A DNA stretch of 64,000 nt from contig OZ005610.1 in assembly GCA_963930655.1 (NCBI GenBank), forward strand, positions 13,397,001-13,461,000, given 5' to 3'. Positions 35,274 to 46,659 of this stretch are shown here, piece after piece (positions within the stretch are counted from its first letter, which is position 1; every line of letters starts with the position of its first letter). The notes beneath the pieces were generated by a model that saw only the letters and a program-made list of their open reading frames with translations, ran no database searches and was not told where the DNA came from. Both the position numbers and the translations under genes were made by a program. This stretch comes from Myrica gale (taxonomy: Eukaryota; Streptophyta; Magnoliopsida; Fagales; Myricaceae).

Positions 35274-38200
35274 ATGGCCTCTGCACATAAGCATATTACA
35301 GGGAACATATCGGGTGTCTCCCATAGTGTTGCGCTTGAAAAATGTCAAAGCTACTTGCTAGTCCGTTTCGAAACCGACCTTGGGGCTGGCATTCGGGCCT
35401 TATTGTATATTCTTGGACTTGCTTATTGTTTCATTGGGTTGTCAGCTATAACCGCTCGTTTCTTCCGTTCTATGGAAAATGTAGTGAAGCAAACACGGAA
35501 AGTGGTACAGATAGATCATTCCATCAATATGGAAACTGTTAGACATGAAAAGGTCTGGAATTACACAATCGCAGACATTACCCTCTTGGCCTTTGGGACT
35601 AGCTTTCCTCAAATATCATTAGCAACTATTGATGCCATACAAAACATTGGCAAGCTGTATGCTGGAGGTTGGCTGTAGAATTTTTTTATTTTATTTTTTT
35701 GTACAAAATGAGATTTCTAGAATTTATCCCAACTTACTCAATTACACAGTTTTTTCAGGAATTGAGATTTATGATGCATGTTGTAAGAGATATTTGCTAT
35801 ACATATCTCCGTAGAAACCTCTTCCAGTTGATATGCACGATTCTTTATTACTATAGGATGACATACTGTCTAAGAATCTGAATAAAGTCTCGTCAGATCA
35901 GCAGTATAGTTAAAGAAACTTGAAATCTTTCTCTCCAGTCCACCTTTGGCCCTCCCCTTCTCCGTCGTTCGTATTTGTGTATAACATATATGATTAAGAA
36001 GGAATCCATGATATGCTTCTGAAAAATATGATCCCTCAAGTTCCTTTGCTTGATGCCAGTCAATAAGTAAAATGCACCAAGATGTCAGCAATACTGTAGA
36101 TGTTCACCACACGATTTGTTTGATGTAAAAATGAAAAATATATCCTTCACTTCTGACTTAGTACATACATAAACATTTGTGACGAATACTTTCTAGTTTT
36201 CATATTCGGGATGTTCTTCATCCCAGTAAATTACAGGTTTGGGTCCTGCAACTCTTGTTGGCTCTGCTGCATTCGACCTTTTCCCCATCCATGCTGTTTG
36301 TGTTGTAATTCCGAAAGCGGGAGAGTTGAAAAAGATATCTGACATAGGAGTTTGGCTTGTGGAGCTCTTTTGGTCCTTTTGGGCTTATATCTGGTTGTAC
36401 ATAATATTAGAGGTAATGTAAAGATATTGTTCTCCTCTCTGTGAGACCTTGTGATTTTTTTCTTTTCTTCCTTTTGCTTTCTTCCTTTTGTGCCTGTGCC
36501 ACTGCAGAGACTATAATAGTGCACAAAATATGCAGTCAGATGAAAGTCTCATTTAGCCTTTGATAGGTGCTGAAGTGATGTTAATATGTGCCCGCTTGTA
36601 TATTGCCCATGGCTATACATACATGTTCAGTGCCATAAATTGATATCACAAATGCCATCAACAAAACAACTAGTAATTGGAGATCTTTGCACTTGTAGCT
36701 GGTTTCATTAGATTGTATAGTGTCCATAGGCATAGCGGATGATGATGTGCTGTATTATTTTAACCACTCTTGGTTGGAGCTGGTTTTTTTTACCCCAAAA
36801 TTGGATGCATCATTTGGATTCTGGATGATGTGTATCAAGAACACTATGAAGGAAAGATTGTTCATTATGCTGTAGGTATGGTCCCCAAATGTGGTTACAC
36901 TGTTGGAGGCCTTTCTGACAGTGCTGCAATATGGGTTACTGCTGATTCATGCTTATGCTCAAGACAAGCGTTGGCCTTACTTGTCTCTTCCTCTGTATGT
37001 TCTCCTTTCTTCTTAATCAGCTCTCAACAGAAAAACTTGTTTAACACTGGGATTTATGGCCTTCTTTTTCCTTTAGCTTTAGTCAGTGACTTATTCTGGT
37101 AAGACAACAGTCATTTTGTGCTTCTGTGAATTTTTTTTTGTATGTCAAGGACGAGAACTGAGAGGCCAGATGACTGGGTGCCGGCAGAAGCCTCTTCATG
37201 CAAACATGAGTGCAATGTCTGTAATTTATCTGAGATACATCAAGTTGGGGAAGATGAAATCAGGGGCGTTGTTGATATTTTCTCCATCCATGCAAAAAGT
37301 GAAACAGGTACCTGTCTGACATGCCTAACTATGATGAAATTCTTTTTAATCTCCAGCACATTTTCTTAAAAGGCTCTTATCTGAAGTCGAACTGTATCTT
37401 CTTACTTTAACAAGGAAATGTGGCTTGTTCCGGTGAAATGGCTTGCAAACACTGTAATACAGGTTTCTTTCTTCTTATAAAAGTTCTTAGGACTCGCTTT
37501 GATATTGAAATTTTTGTAGGATCTTCATTACTTGTGCAATACTCCAATCCCACATGGAGTGGGGAATGAAAAATAAATGAAAGACCAAGTCTCACGTTGG
37601 GACCTTACTAGGTAGAATTTAGCCTTATAATGATTTTAAGGGGCTTCAAAAGTAACATTGGCTAGTCATTTTGAAGTCTAAGCACATATGTGACTAGCGT
37701 TGCCTTGGGTTGTTACAATTTAAGAGCAAGGTTTGAGTGTTTTTCTTTTTGTTTCGGGCATATCTGAGATATTATTGGTAATTTACGAAAGAGATTAATA
37801 AATTGAATGAACGAAGTATCTTAATGTACAATTAATCTGTATTACATGGATGTCAAAGGTGATTGGAAGACTATTTGGTAGGTGTTTTGCAGAGCTAGGT
37901 CTACATTCATCAGTCTTGATTCCATCTGTAGAACACCAATCATTATGTAAATAATTAGATGCTATCCGAAGTATTAACTTTACTTACTCAAGGCCGCACA
38001 TAAGGACCGAGAACTCCTTTGTTTAATCGGTTTCTGGTATCATTTTTTTATCTGTCCTTTTTGTTGATGAACTCGATTAGATGAGGTGCATCCCGTGACC
38101 TAAAGTTGAAAGAAGATTTTTCGGGTTGTCTATTGTAGGAAGAGGAGGATACAAAGAAGGATGAGTAGAAGCTTCATCAATTAGGATAAATATGACTTGG

Positions 38201-40644
38201 TCTGCACCATTGCAGACTTGTATGTTCATGAATGAACAAGGTTTTAGGTTTTATGAATATGTGAATATTAAGAATATTGTCATATGCAGTACACGTCAAA
38301 CAGAGTGAAGTTACAGCAAAACTGTATTGATGTACTCGCAAGCCATGACTGAGAGACTATTACTTCTGTACTATAGTGATCATAACGTTATTGAACTTCC
38401 TATTATTCTTGTACCTTTTACATCAAAACTGGATTCCTCCATCTGAAATTTTGCATGCAGGTCCTTTGTATCAAAAGTTGCCTGGCATTGATGATCCTGC
38501 TGAATGTTCCCATAAAGATATCCAAAGCAATATCACTTCAGAAGATTCACACGTGCTCAAACTTTGGAAAAAGCAATTTACAGATGCACTGGTGGTATTT
38601 CACGCTGTATACGTTGAATACTATAGAAAGAACGTTTTAGTTTCAGTAGCTTTTTGTTTTTCCTTCTTCACCTGCATCTGCCTATTAAGTTTCGGGAATG
38701 CAACTTCCTTTGAATCATCTTCTTGTTCAATTATGTAAAAAGAGTGCAGGGAATCTTACCTCACTGACTTCAGCATCTAAGCCCACGCATCCAGTTTTCA
38801 TATTTTAAATTTTTTAACTAGAGAGCTCGTATGAATATATTAGATTAGTTTGGGGCCTGGTACTTTTGTTTAAATGCATTTATTTTTCTCCAAGTTGTTG
38901 TGTGATCACACGGAATTAAATTCAACTCTTTTTATTTACCTCTAGCCCATAATGTTCCCTGTGTAATTTTTTATTTTAACCTCGCAATTATTGTAAAAAA
39001 ATTCTTGTAAATAACTTTTAGTTCCTTGGAACAGTTGGAAAGCACAGAATCAAGAAAACTGAACAATGTCTATCTGCGACTGGCAAGAATTTTCTGGCAG
39101 TCGCTTCTTGCACCCTGGAGACTTCTGTTTGCTTTTGTGCCTCCTTATACTATTGCTCATGGCTGGATTGCATTCATCTGCTCTCTAGTGTTCATCAGTG
39201 GGATAGCTTACATAGTAACTGAGCTGACAGATCTTATAAGTTGTGTCACAGGTTTTCTTCCTCTCCTGAAATTAAAAAAAAAAACACACTAAATGGTTGG
39301 TGACAAAATTAACTTTGCTTACAATCAAAAGATTATCCATTATTTATGTTGTTCTCTTCTTCAGGAATAAATGCATATGTCATAGCGTTTACAGCATTAG
39401 CAAGTGGAACTTCATGGCCAGATTTAGTGGCAAGTAAGATTGCTGCTGAACGTCAGACGACAGCGGACTCTGCAATTGCGAACATCACTTGCAGGTATCA
39501 TTCAAGCTCTAATTCCAATTTTATGGCCTTTTTACATATTAAGGCTTTAATGGTACTGGAAAGGACCTCAATCTTTCAAAAAGGAGTTCACCGGCTGATA
39601 TCTCAATGGTTACACAATAAATTCTTTGTGTCCAAGTTTCTTCCCAGCTGTTAAATAGGATTCAACAAGTTGGAAGTTACCATTTAAGTGCCAATTGCTT
39701 TTGTTACATATCTTGCAAGAACCAAGAAAAGAAACTTGAGGGAATTTTGCATAATTGTCTCTCTCTCCCCCCGGGGTGCCAACACACGCGCGCGTGCACA
39801 CAAAATAGTCTACAAACCTTAGGGTCACAGTTGGTATTTGTAAAGATGTAAAATTTGTGGACTCTGAGATGCATATAACTCTCCAGCGTCTCGCCCATCA
39901 AATGGAAAGTTGTGGTTTGTAGCTTCTCTTTATACTTTTCCTTCCAGGGTACAGTGTTGGAAGGTTTTTAAAGGCCCTATGAGTTAAGCCTTTCAATTCA
40001 TTGACCCCTAGTTAATGAATGTTGTTCTTATGCAGAGGCAGTGTAGAATTTGTCAGATACTTAAAATTGCTTTTTCCTCCTGTGTTTTTTCTTTTTTTTG
40101 CAGCAATTCAGTGAATATATATGTTGGCATCGGCATTCCGTGGCTTATTGATACGGCTTACAATTTCTTTGCATATAGAGAGCCACTCCGGATCCAGAAT
40201 GCAACGGGACTAAGCTTCGCTTTGCGAGGAGGGATTCCCTCCGAAGGGGAATCCCTCCGGATGCCCAAATGGAGGCAATCCAGCCCTCCATTCGGGCATC
40301 CAAGGGCCACCAACCAGGGCAGCCCTGTTCGGGCAGGGTGTGGGTCCCGGGCGGGACCCACACTCCACCTGGTTGGTGGCCCTTGGATGCCCGAATGGAG
40401 GGCTGGATTGCCTCCATTCGGGCATCCGGACGGATTCCCTTCGGAGGGAATCCGTTCTCTCGCTTTGCTTGTTTTCTTCTGCACTTCAGTAGGGTGTATT
40501 GCCGTTCTGGTAGTTCGGCGTCTAACATTTGGTGCAGAACTGGGAGGGCCAAGGCTTTGGGCATGGGTTACCTTTGTGTACTTAATGTCGCTCTGGGTTA
40601 TTTTCATCGTCCTGTCTTCCCTCAAAGTTTCACACATCATATGA
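35274..40644 (+). CDS. MHX: MHX copy 2, vacuolar Mg2+/Zn2+-H+ exchanger, with MITE-derived 81-residue insert
   Basis: Coding exons are 35274-35667, 36237-36412, 36876-36994, 37150-37307, 38461-38594, 39035-39251, 39365-39494 and 40104-40644, giving 622 codons plus stop. All junctions are canonical, including the CACAG|GTTTTC donor lost in copy 1. Exons 1-7 are the same lengths as copy 1 and nearly identical in sequence. Exon 8 is 243 bp longer because a 234-bp MITE plus 9-bp duplication sits after GLSFA. The frame continues to [16 protein letters not shown] and the normal SSLKVSHII end. The insert adds 81 Gly/Pro/Arg-rich residues just before a predicted membrane helix. The start is MASAHKH at 35274. 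An upstream ATG near 35239 opens only a 4-codon uORF. The original leader exon, intron and promoter are missing. Expression and folding are uncertain. Confidence 0.88.
40226..40459. mobile_element. MULE-type MITE inside MHX copy 2 exon 8
   Basis: This 234-bp element has an exact 9-bp target duplication TCGCTTTGC at 40217-40225 and 40460-40468. The left end GAGGAGGGATTCCCTCCG pairs with GAGAACGGATTCCCTCCG, the reverse complement of the right end. The inverted repeat extends about 100 bp on each side and includes GGCATCCAAGGGCCACCAAC. It is GC-rich, unlike the surrounding DNA. Copy 1 has the empty site. Both strands are open through it, which explains long antisense frames. Confidence 0.95.
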
Positions 40645-41580
40645 GAAGTTATCAACGTTTTGTCCCGAAATCTTACCCCATGTTATTTTGTTTATTTATT
40701 TTCCCTATAAGACATTTTTCCAATGTAGTCCCTTATTTTCTGAGCTGCTGTCCCTTCTTTTATTGCTGGGTCAAAATTTAGAGCTCGCTATGTAATATGC
40801 ATGGAAATAATTGAAAAAATAAATAAATAAAGGATTCAGAGCGAAATAATGTCTTGGCTCATTTTAGGATAATTTTGGCTTCTGTGTCTGATGGCGGGCA
40901 TCCATAATTTTGACCACTGCAACAGGTGCAAGAAGAAAGCCCTATAGAGCACATCAACCATAAGATGGGCTTTTTAGGCCACCCCCCCCCCCCCCCCCCC
41001 CCCCTTCACCCCGGCCCCTCCTCCCCCTTCTTATGCATGGCCGGTGGGCAGGCCGTGGTGAACTGAGACCTAATTACTGTAGTGTGCATATGAATCTAGA
41101 ACATATTTAGGACCTATCACCTAAAATCGAAAATGAATTCAGAAATTTTAAAAAGAAACCCACAGCCACGGGACGCAAAGTTATACTCTATTTAGAATAA
41201 AGTTGCATAGAGAACCCAGATGGCCGTACTAGATAGAATTTCTTTCATTGATGATTGAACCATACCATTTCCATTAATATATAGATGAGCACAAAGGATG
41301 ACAAGCAGAACCAAGAGGATCTACTATTTCATAAGAGGGCTCGTGATAGCAAAATGTTTGGAAGGGAAGGGAAGTAGCCATCTCTAGAACAAGACAAAAG
41401 TTTCCATATTCAACCATTTATTTGGCAGCCAGAAAAGTTCAACAACGAACAACTCTCCTTAAACGAGCCTACTCCACAACACTAACTGCTACATCTTGGA
41501 AAATTATAAAGAAGCGCAAGCAAGCAACATGCCAGAACAATTTTTCTTTCAATCTGCAGTACATTTTAATATTGTATTGC
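40645..41580. other. Convergent intergenic region between MHX copy 2 and PHR2
   Basis: This is the 3' flank of both genes. It contains a run of more than 20 C residues (about 40982-41004) and the single intact copy of the 62-bp sequence duplicated in copy 1 (41280-41342). No coding content was seen. It serves as the empty-site reference for the LINE, MITE and 1.74-kb insertions of copy 1. Confidence 0.6.
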
Positions 41581-43908
41581 TTAAGCAAGGGCACCCGTAC
41601 AGGCTGTGGCTGGAGCAGCTTCAAGCTGCTTTGAACTGCATTTCTTGGTAATGAATCTGCAATCAACAGGTGATGTAAGAACGTCGGTATGTTCGAGAGA
41701 AATTAAAGAGACATATTCAACTATCACTGTAGCTCACTAGCTTTCTGTGATAAATGAAACTGGAACCACTGAGGATCTGTCTTAAAAATGAACGGTATGC
41801 CGTATAGCATATATGTAAGAGAGCCCAAGGGAATGAAAGGTTCATCAAGAACAAAGAAACATGAGATACTAGAATAAGTGCATGTGAAACTTTACGGTCA
41901 GTCCAATTACCTGAAGAAATCCCTCCACAACAACTCAAACATCAACCAGTTATTTCCAGAATCAGGTGAGCCACCATCATTCTGGTTTGACGAAGCAGAG
42001 ATAGTTCTGGAAATCAAACAATATAGAAAATGAGTCTGGTAGCCTCTGAGTTTAGGAAAATACAGTCATCAAAAAAGAATGGTAGACGGATGCAAACCTG
42101 GTAGCAGTTTTCTTTAGCTCATCAAACATAGAGCGGGGAGAGAGACACCCCATGGCTAGCCATGGAGAAATTTTGCAGGAAAAGTTTGCCCCATATATGC
42201 TGTCATTGTTGCCCTTAGGTGGTTGTGCTTGGCACTCAGCCGCAAATTTTTTAAACCTCTGAAGTGCTTCAGTCTCACCTCCCACCATAGAAGCATTGGC
42301 AGCTGGCTTTCCATCCTACAAGATATCAATGACATTAACGTAACTAAATTATTTTTCTGGAGGAATAATATTTACTCAATAGCAGTGCATCAGAGTCAAT
42401 AATGTCAATTAGGGGTATTTCTAGCAAAAATATTTACTACGTTGAAATAGAAGCCAGGTTTAACAACATCTCAACACACGAGCTATTATGTTGATGAAGA
42501 ACTATGTTGAGGGGAATGAAAAGGTATAGTTTTTACTTTGAATGCTAACCCAAGTAGATCCTACACAGTACCACTTTGCCGCCGGAGGCAAAGCCTGTGC
42601 TTCATAACTGATAAATGCTAATAATCAAATCTAGGCAAAAACCAAAACATGTTCGACAAGTGCATTCCTAGTAAAGGTTTGTGATCCTACACAGTACAAC
42701 TTAATGGAGCACCATGTATTATGAGTAATACAAGCTTTATACCTTAGTAAATAATTCAGTACGCAATTCAAAATTTTTCTTTATAGATCATTCTCTATTG
42801 TTTCAAAGAAAACCTCCCACATATTAAACAAAAATATTTAACCAAACCATGGCCTCAAAAGCATAAATAGCTCAAGAAGCAACAATTCATAAGAGAAAAA
42901 CGAAACAAAAGTCCAAACCTGTGACATTGTCGCAGATGGGTTAAGCCCCAAATCCATCAATGAAGGAATATCTCCAGGCTCCACATCACCACGAGCCGGT
43001 AACCCCTTTATTTGATCCAATGCCTCGATCGTCTTCCTCACTTCCAATCCTTGCACTTTCTCCCTAAAGCCGCCGTAGTTAGCGGGCATATCCTCCAACT
43101 TAAACGGCAAGTCGTCAAGATGGTACAAAGTACTCCCCCAGGAGTATTTGACCTCCACATTCTCCTCCTTCATAGCGGCCTCAATCTTCCCCTCTGATTT
43201 AACCTCATCGTGTGAGACCTCTCTGTGCGCATACACTGCGTCAGCACCTACAGCCTTGGCCAGCTCAACCAAAACCGTCTCAGGCTTCCCAATCCGCACA
43301 ACCAGATCCGACCCTCTTGACTGGAGATTCTTCCTGAGGTCCGAGACCGATTCGATCAAGAATGAAGCGCGGTACGGCCCGGTCTTGTCGAACCCAGAAG
43401 TGGACTTACCGTAATCCCTTGGGTCGAAGCAGTAGACGGGCAAGACCGACATGGCCTCGTTGTTAGCGGTGTTGAGGCATTCGTTGTCGTTGACGCGAAG
43501 ATCGTTGCGGAACCAAACGATGGCAGCTCGACGAATTCCAGCCCCATTGGAAGGGTCTGAGGGGCGGCGAGGACCGATAGAGAGAGGGTTTTGGAGGGGA
43601 TTGGCTGAGACTGTGGACTTGAATGACAGTTTGGAGGGAGAAGGGGAGGTGGCGGAGAGGGAGAGGTGGGCAAGGGAGGAGGCTTGAGTGGGGACCTTGA
43701 CCTTGCTTGGTTGGTGTGAAAATAGGGAGTAAATTTTGGGTTGGATGGAGAAGGGAGTGGGGAGGATGGTAGAGAGAGAAAGGGAGAGCGAAGCAGTGGC
43801 AAATGCGGGTGAGGCGGTTTGGTCCTTCGCGGTTACAATGGCAAGTGAGTTTTGTTCTTCTAAGGATTTGGTTTCTGGGTTTTCAAGGATTTGGCCGTGG
43901 GGATCCAT
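41581..43908 (-). CDS. PHR2: Photolyase/blue-light receptor 2 (PHR2), intact
   Basis: Exons on the minus strand are 43908-42919, 42315-42098, 42006-41911 and 41656-41581, giving 459 codons plus stop (about 447 aa in Arabidopsis). The N-terminus (about 130 residues) is Ser/Pro-rich, plausibly a plastid-targeting region, with the conserved VKVPTQASSLAHLSLS. The DNA-photolyase alpha/beta domain begins at AAIVWFRNDLRVNDNECL and includes VLPVYCFDPRDYGKS, VYAHREVSHDEVK and WGSTLYHLDDLPFK. The C-terminal part has FSCKISPWLAMGCLSPRSMF, NWLMFELLWRDFFR and the end PATACTGALA. PHR2 belongs to the cryptochrome/photolyase family (flavin and antenna pigment). Its physiological role is poorly established. 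It lies convergent to MHX, as in Arabidopsis. Splice sites are canonical and no lesions are seen. Confidence 0.92.
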
Positions 43909-45418
43909 TTAGCGAGACTTTGGAGGAGGTGGAGAAGATAGGTTGCAGATAAGGGATTGTGTCTCCTCCGCTGGTCTGGTTTGCTCGTATTTGTTGTTAG
44001 CGTGCGGGAGGTTGTGGAGGTTGTCCTGCCATACGAGGCGGGTTTTAAAGCGCACTACTTCCCAGTTTGTGTTGTTGTTTAATTTCCCATCCAACCTGTG
44101 GCTGCACCTAACATTTTTCTACTAACTTTCTAAGTTCCAACCTCCTTAGCCCTTCAGTCTTTGGTGGGTCATGGGCTTTTTTGAAAATAGCTCTGGGGGT
44201 CAGTAGGATTCAGATCCAAGGAGAACTTTTTTTTTAGGTAGCTACTAGCTACAATGTGACGTTTCTAACGCAGCGAATGCAGAAACTACAGCATTCCCCC
44301 CAAGCAGAGCACAGCCTATATAACTGCTGGTAATTCCCAGAAAACATATATAATTGCTGGAATTTTGACCACCTACGATTCTTCACTATAACGAGATTCA
44401 TTTCGTTTCCTGGACACTTGGGTCATGGGGAACATCGCCTAGCCATTTGGTTGATGATTTGGTGTAACATCAAGATTAGTTGTGAGCGACAACAATGATA
44501 GCGCTTCTGTTTTATTTCTTCTAAATGCAGAATCTGTACATACCATTAACCTCAAGGAGGATACTGGATTCCTTTCCTTTCTCTGTTTTCCTTTTGGAGG
44601 GTGATGATGCCTTTCGTTTGATTTGCTTCCCTTGTCATCTCTTTTCCTATATACTTAATCTTAATCTCTGGTCCTTAATACCACCAACCGTATTAACAAC
44701 CCATAATCAGACCGGACAACAAGTGCAATAAAAAGGTTTTCTTTGTGCTTGCATAAAAGGATCTCCCTTACCAACCCTGTGTATTACAGTCTTCGTATAG
44801 ATTACAATGGACCGCTTAGTTTTAAAAATAAAGAAAAATTTGTCTACACCAAAGACTCATTTATTAACAGAGTTTATTAATTTGCACCTTATGAATATAT
44901 GCCTATGTACTGTGAATTACTTGCTTCACGATCAAATCAGGGCTGCTGAACTCGAGTTTTTTGTTTGGAAAGATATGAGACTTGTAGTTCGAAACTGTAC
45001 GAGGATTGGATGATGTTTGCAAGGTGGTATGGGGTTTGAAATGATGAAAAAAAAAACGGAGGATCAAGATTAATCTTTTGGCATTTGGCAATAAAGAGTA
45101 GGGCTTATTAGGTTAGGGTAGGGATGCTTTAGATCAGTATTCTCTATTATTTTTAGTTTTATCAAAATTTCTAAATTCCGGTAGAGACTGATATAATATG
45201 TAAGTTTTATAGTATTTTATGTTTTTCTTAATAAATTTCGGACAGATTTTATATAATTTAATAATAATTATATTTATCTTCCTCTAAATTATATCATATC
45301 ATTCAGATAAATAATTGTATCAAATTGGTGTTTAAATTTTTCATGTAGATATTCAACTCAACCAGAGAAATACAAAGATTAAGCGTTATTACACGGCGCT
45401 ATAACATTCAATACATAT
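43909..45418. other. PHR2 upstream region and intergenic DNA
   Basis: The PHR2 promoter should lie in the first several hundred bases (43909-44500), but I see no decisive element. The rest is AT-rich with short frames lacking domains. Confidence 0.45.
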
Positions 45419-45427
45419 AAAATAATA

Positions 45428-45826
45428 GGAGTAAATACACTTTTCACCCACAAACTACCGGGGTAATGACACATTGCATCACAAACTACCATATTTAAGA
45501 CATTACACCATCAAACTACAAATGTTAGACACTTTGCATCCTAAACTATCCACTTTGATACATTACACCCTTCAACTACAAATATTAAACACTTTGCACC
45601 TTCCATTTGACAATAATACCCTTGAGAAATTAATGAATTGACAACAATATCTTCAATATATGCAAAATGGGTCAAGGGCATTATCGTTATTTTAGTCTAA
45701 AAATTTTACAAAGGGTGCAAAGTGTCAAAAATTGATAATTAGAGGGTGCAATGTATCAAAAATGATAATTTATGGTGCAAATTGCAAGACTTATAGTAGT
45801 TCGTAGGTGAAAAATATATTTTTTCC
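45428..45826. mobile_element. MULE-type MITE, 399 bp
   Basis: The termini are inverted repeats: GGAGTAAATACACTTTTCACC at the left and GGAAAAAATATATTTTTCACC as the reverse complement of the right end. Flanks AAAATAATA (45419-45427) and AAAATAATG (45827-45835) form a 9-bp target duplication with one mismatch. The interior repeats TACACC/TTTGCA...CTACAAAT-type phrases in both orientations. Confidence 0.8.
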
Positions 45827-45835
45827 AAAATAATG

Positions 45836-46630
45836 TGTTTCCGAGGACCATCCAATTCCAACAAAGAGGTTGTCAAATATGAGTGTTTTTTTAGGATTTG
45901 CATCCTACTTATATATTTACATGTCATGCATCACAAAACACACGTATTCTAATACAACACTTTATTACCTTTTTGTTTACAAACATCAATCTATTTTAAC
46001 AACTTCTGCACGTATGTCAATACAACTTTAACATCACCTAAATATTCACAATTTTATCAGAATCCTACAATTTTTTGCAAACGAACATCACCTTGGTTTC
46101 TTGTGTCGTATGCACATCTCCTCCGCACGTTTTGTAATTCATCCTATACGTATAGGAAGATCAATGAGCGGACGATGAAAATCCCATTTCTTTTACCTAT
46201 CTTCGTGTTGGGAAAAACAGCAGGAAAATTAAAGAAAGAAACACTAAGAATTTACGTGGTACTGCCCCAATACGGCCTACGTCCACCCCAGAACAATTTT
46301 ATTAAGAACGCTTAAGAAAATCATTTTACCCGCCTAATATAATAGTCACACCACACACTCTTTTTTTCTCTCTCTCTGCCCAAGACTCAAGTCTCACGTC
46401 CCACTTTTCTCCTATAACATAAGCCTTTATTTGTAGGGAAAAATACAAAGAGAAAACCTTAAACTTGAAATGGGGAGAAAGTAAACTTCCTCTAGAAGTC
46501 TAATTCTATTCCAAGTATATCTTTTATGGGTATGGACCCCAACACTTTGGAGCATATCAAACCCGAAATAAATGGAAAGTTTGGTTGGCTTCCCACGTGC
46601 GCCGGCCACCGGAATCTCACTCCCACCATT
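45836..46630. other. Intergenic DNA, nothing recognised
   Basis: AT-rich sequence without domains. It probably includes the promoter remnant of the methyltransferase-like pseudogene. Confidence 0.4.
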
Positions 46631-46659
46631 AATATTCTTCCCAGGAAAAAATCAACGGG

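Noticed and set aside
40145..40655. Long antisense open frames (139 and 165 codons) over MHX copy 2 exon 8
   Set aside because: They exist because the palindromic MITE is open on both strands; the flanks are the reverse of MHX coding sequence.
42838..42918. Extension of PHR2 exon 1 reading frame to a stop at 42838
   Set aside because: A donor (CACAG|GTTTGG) at 42919 and a matching exon 2 in phase make this intron.
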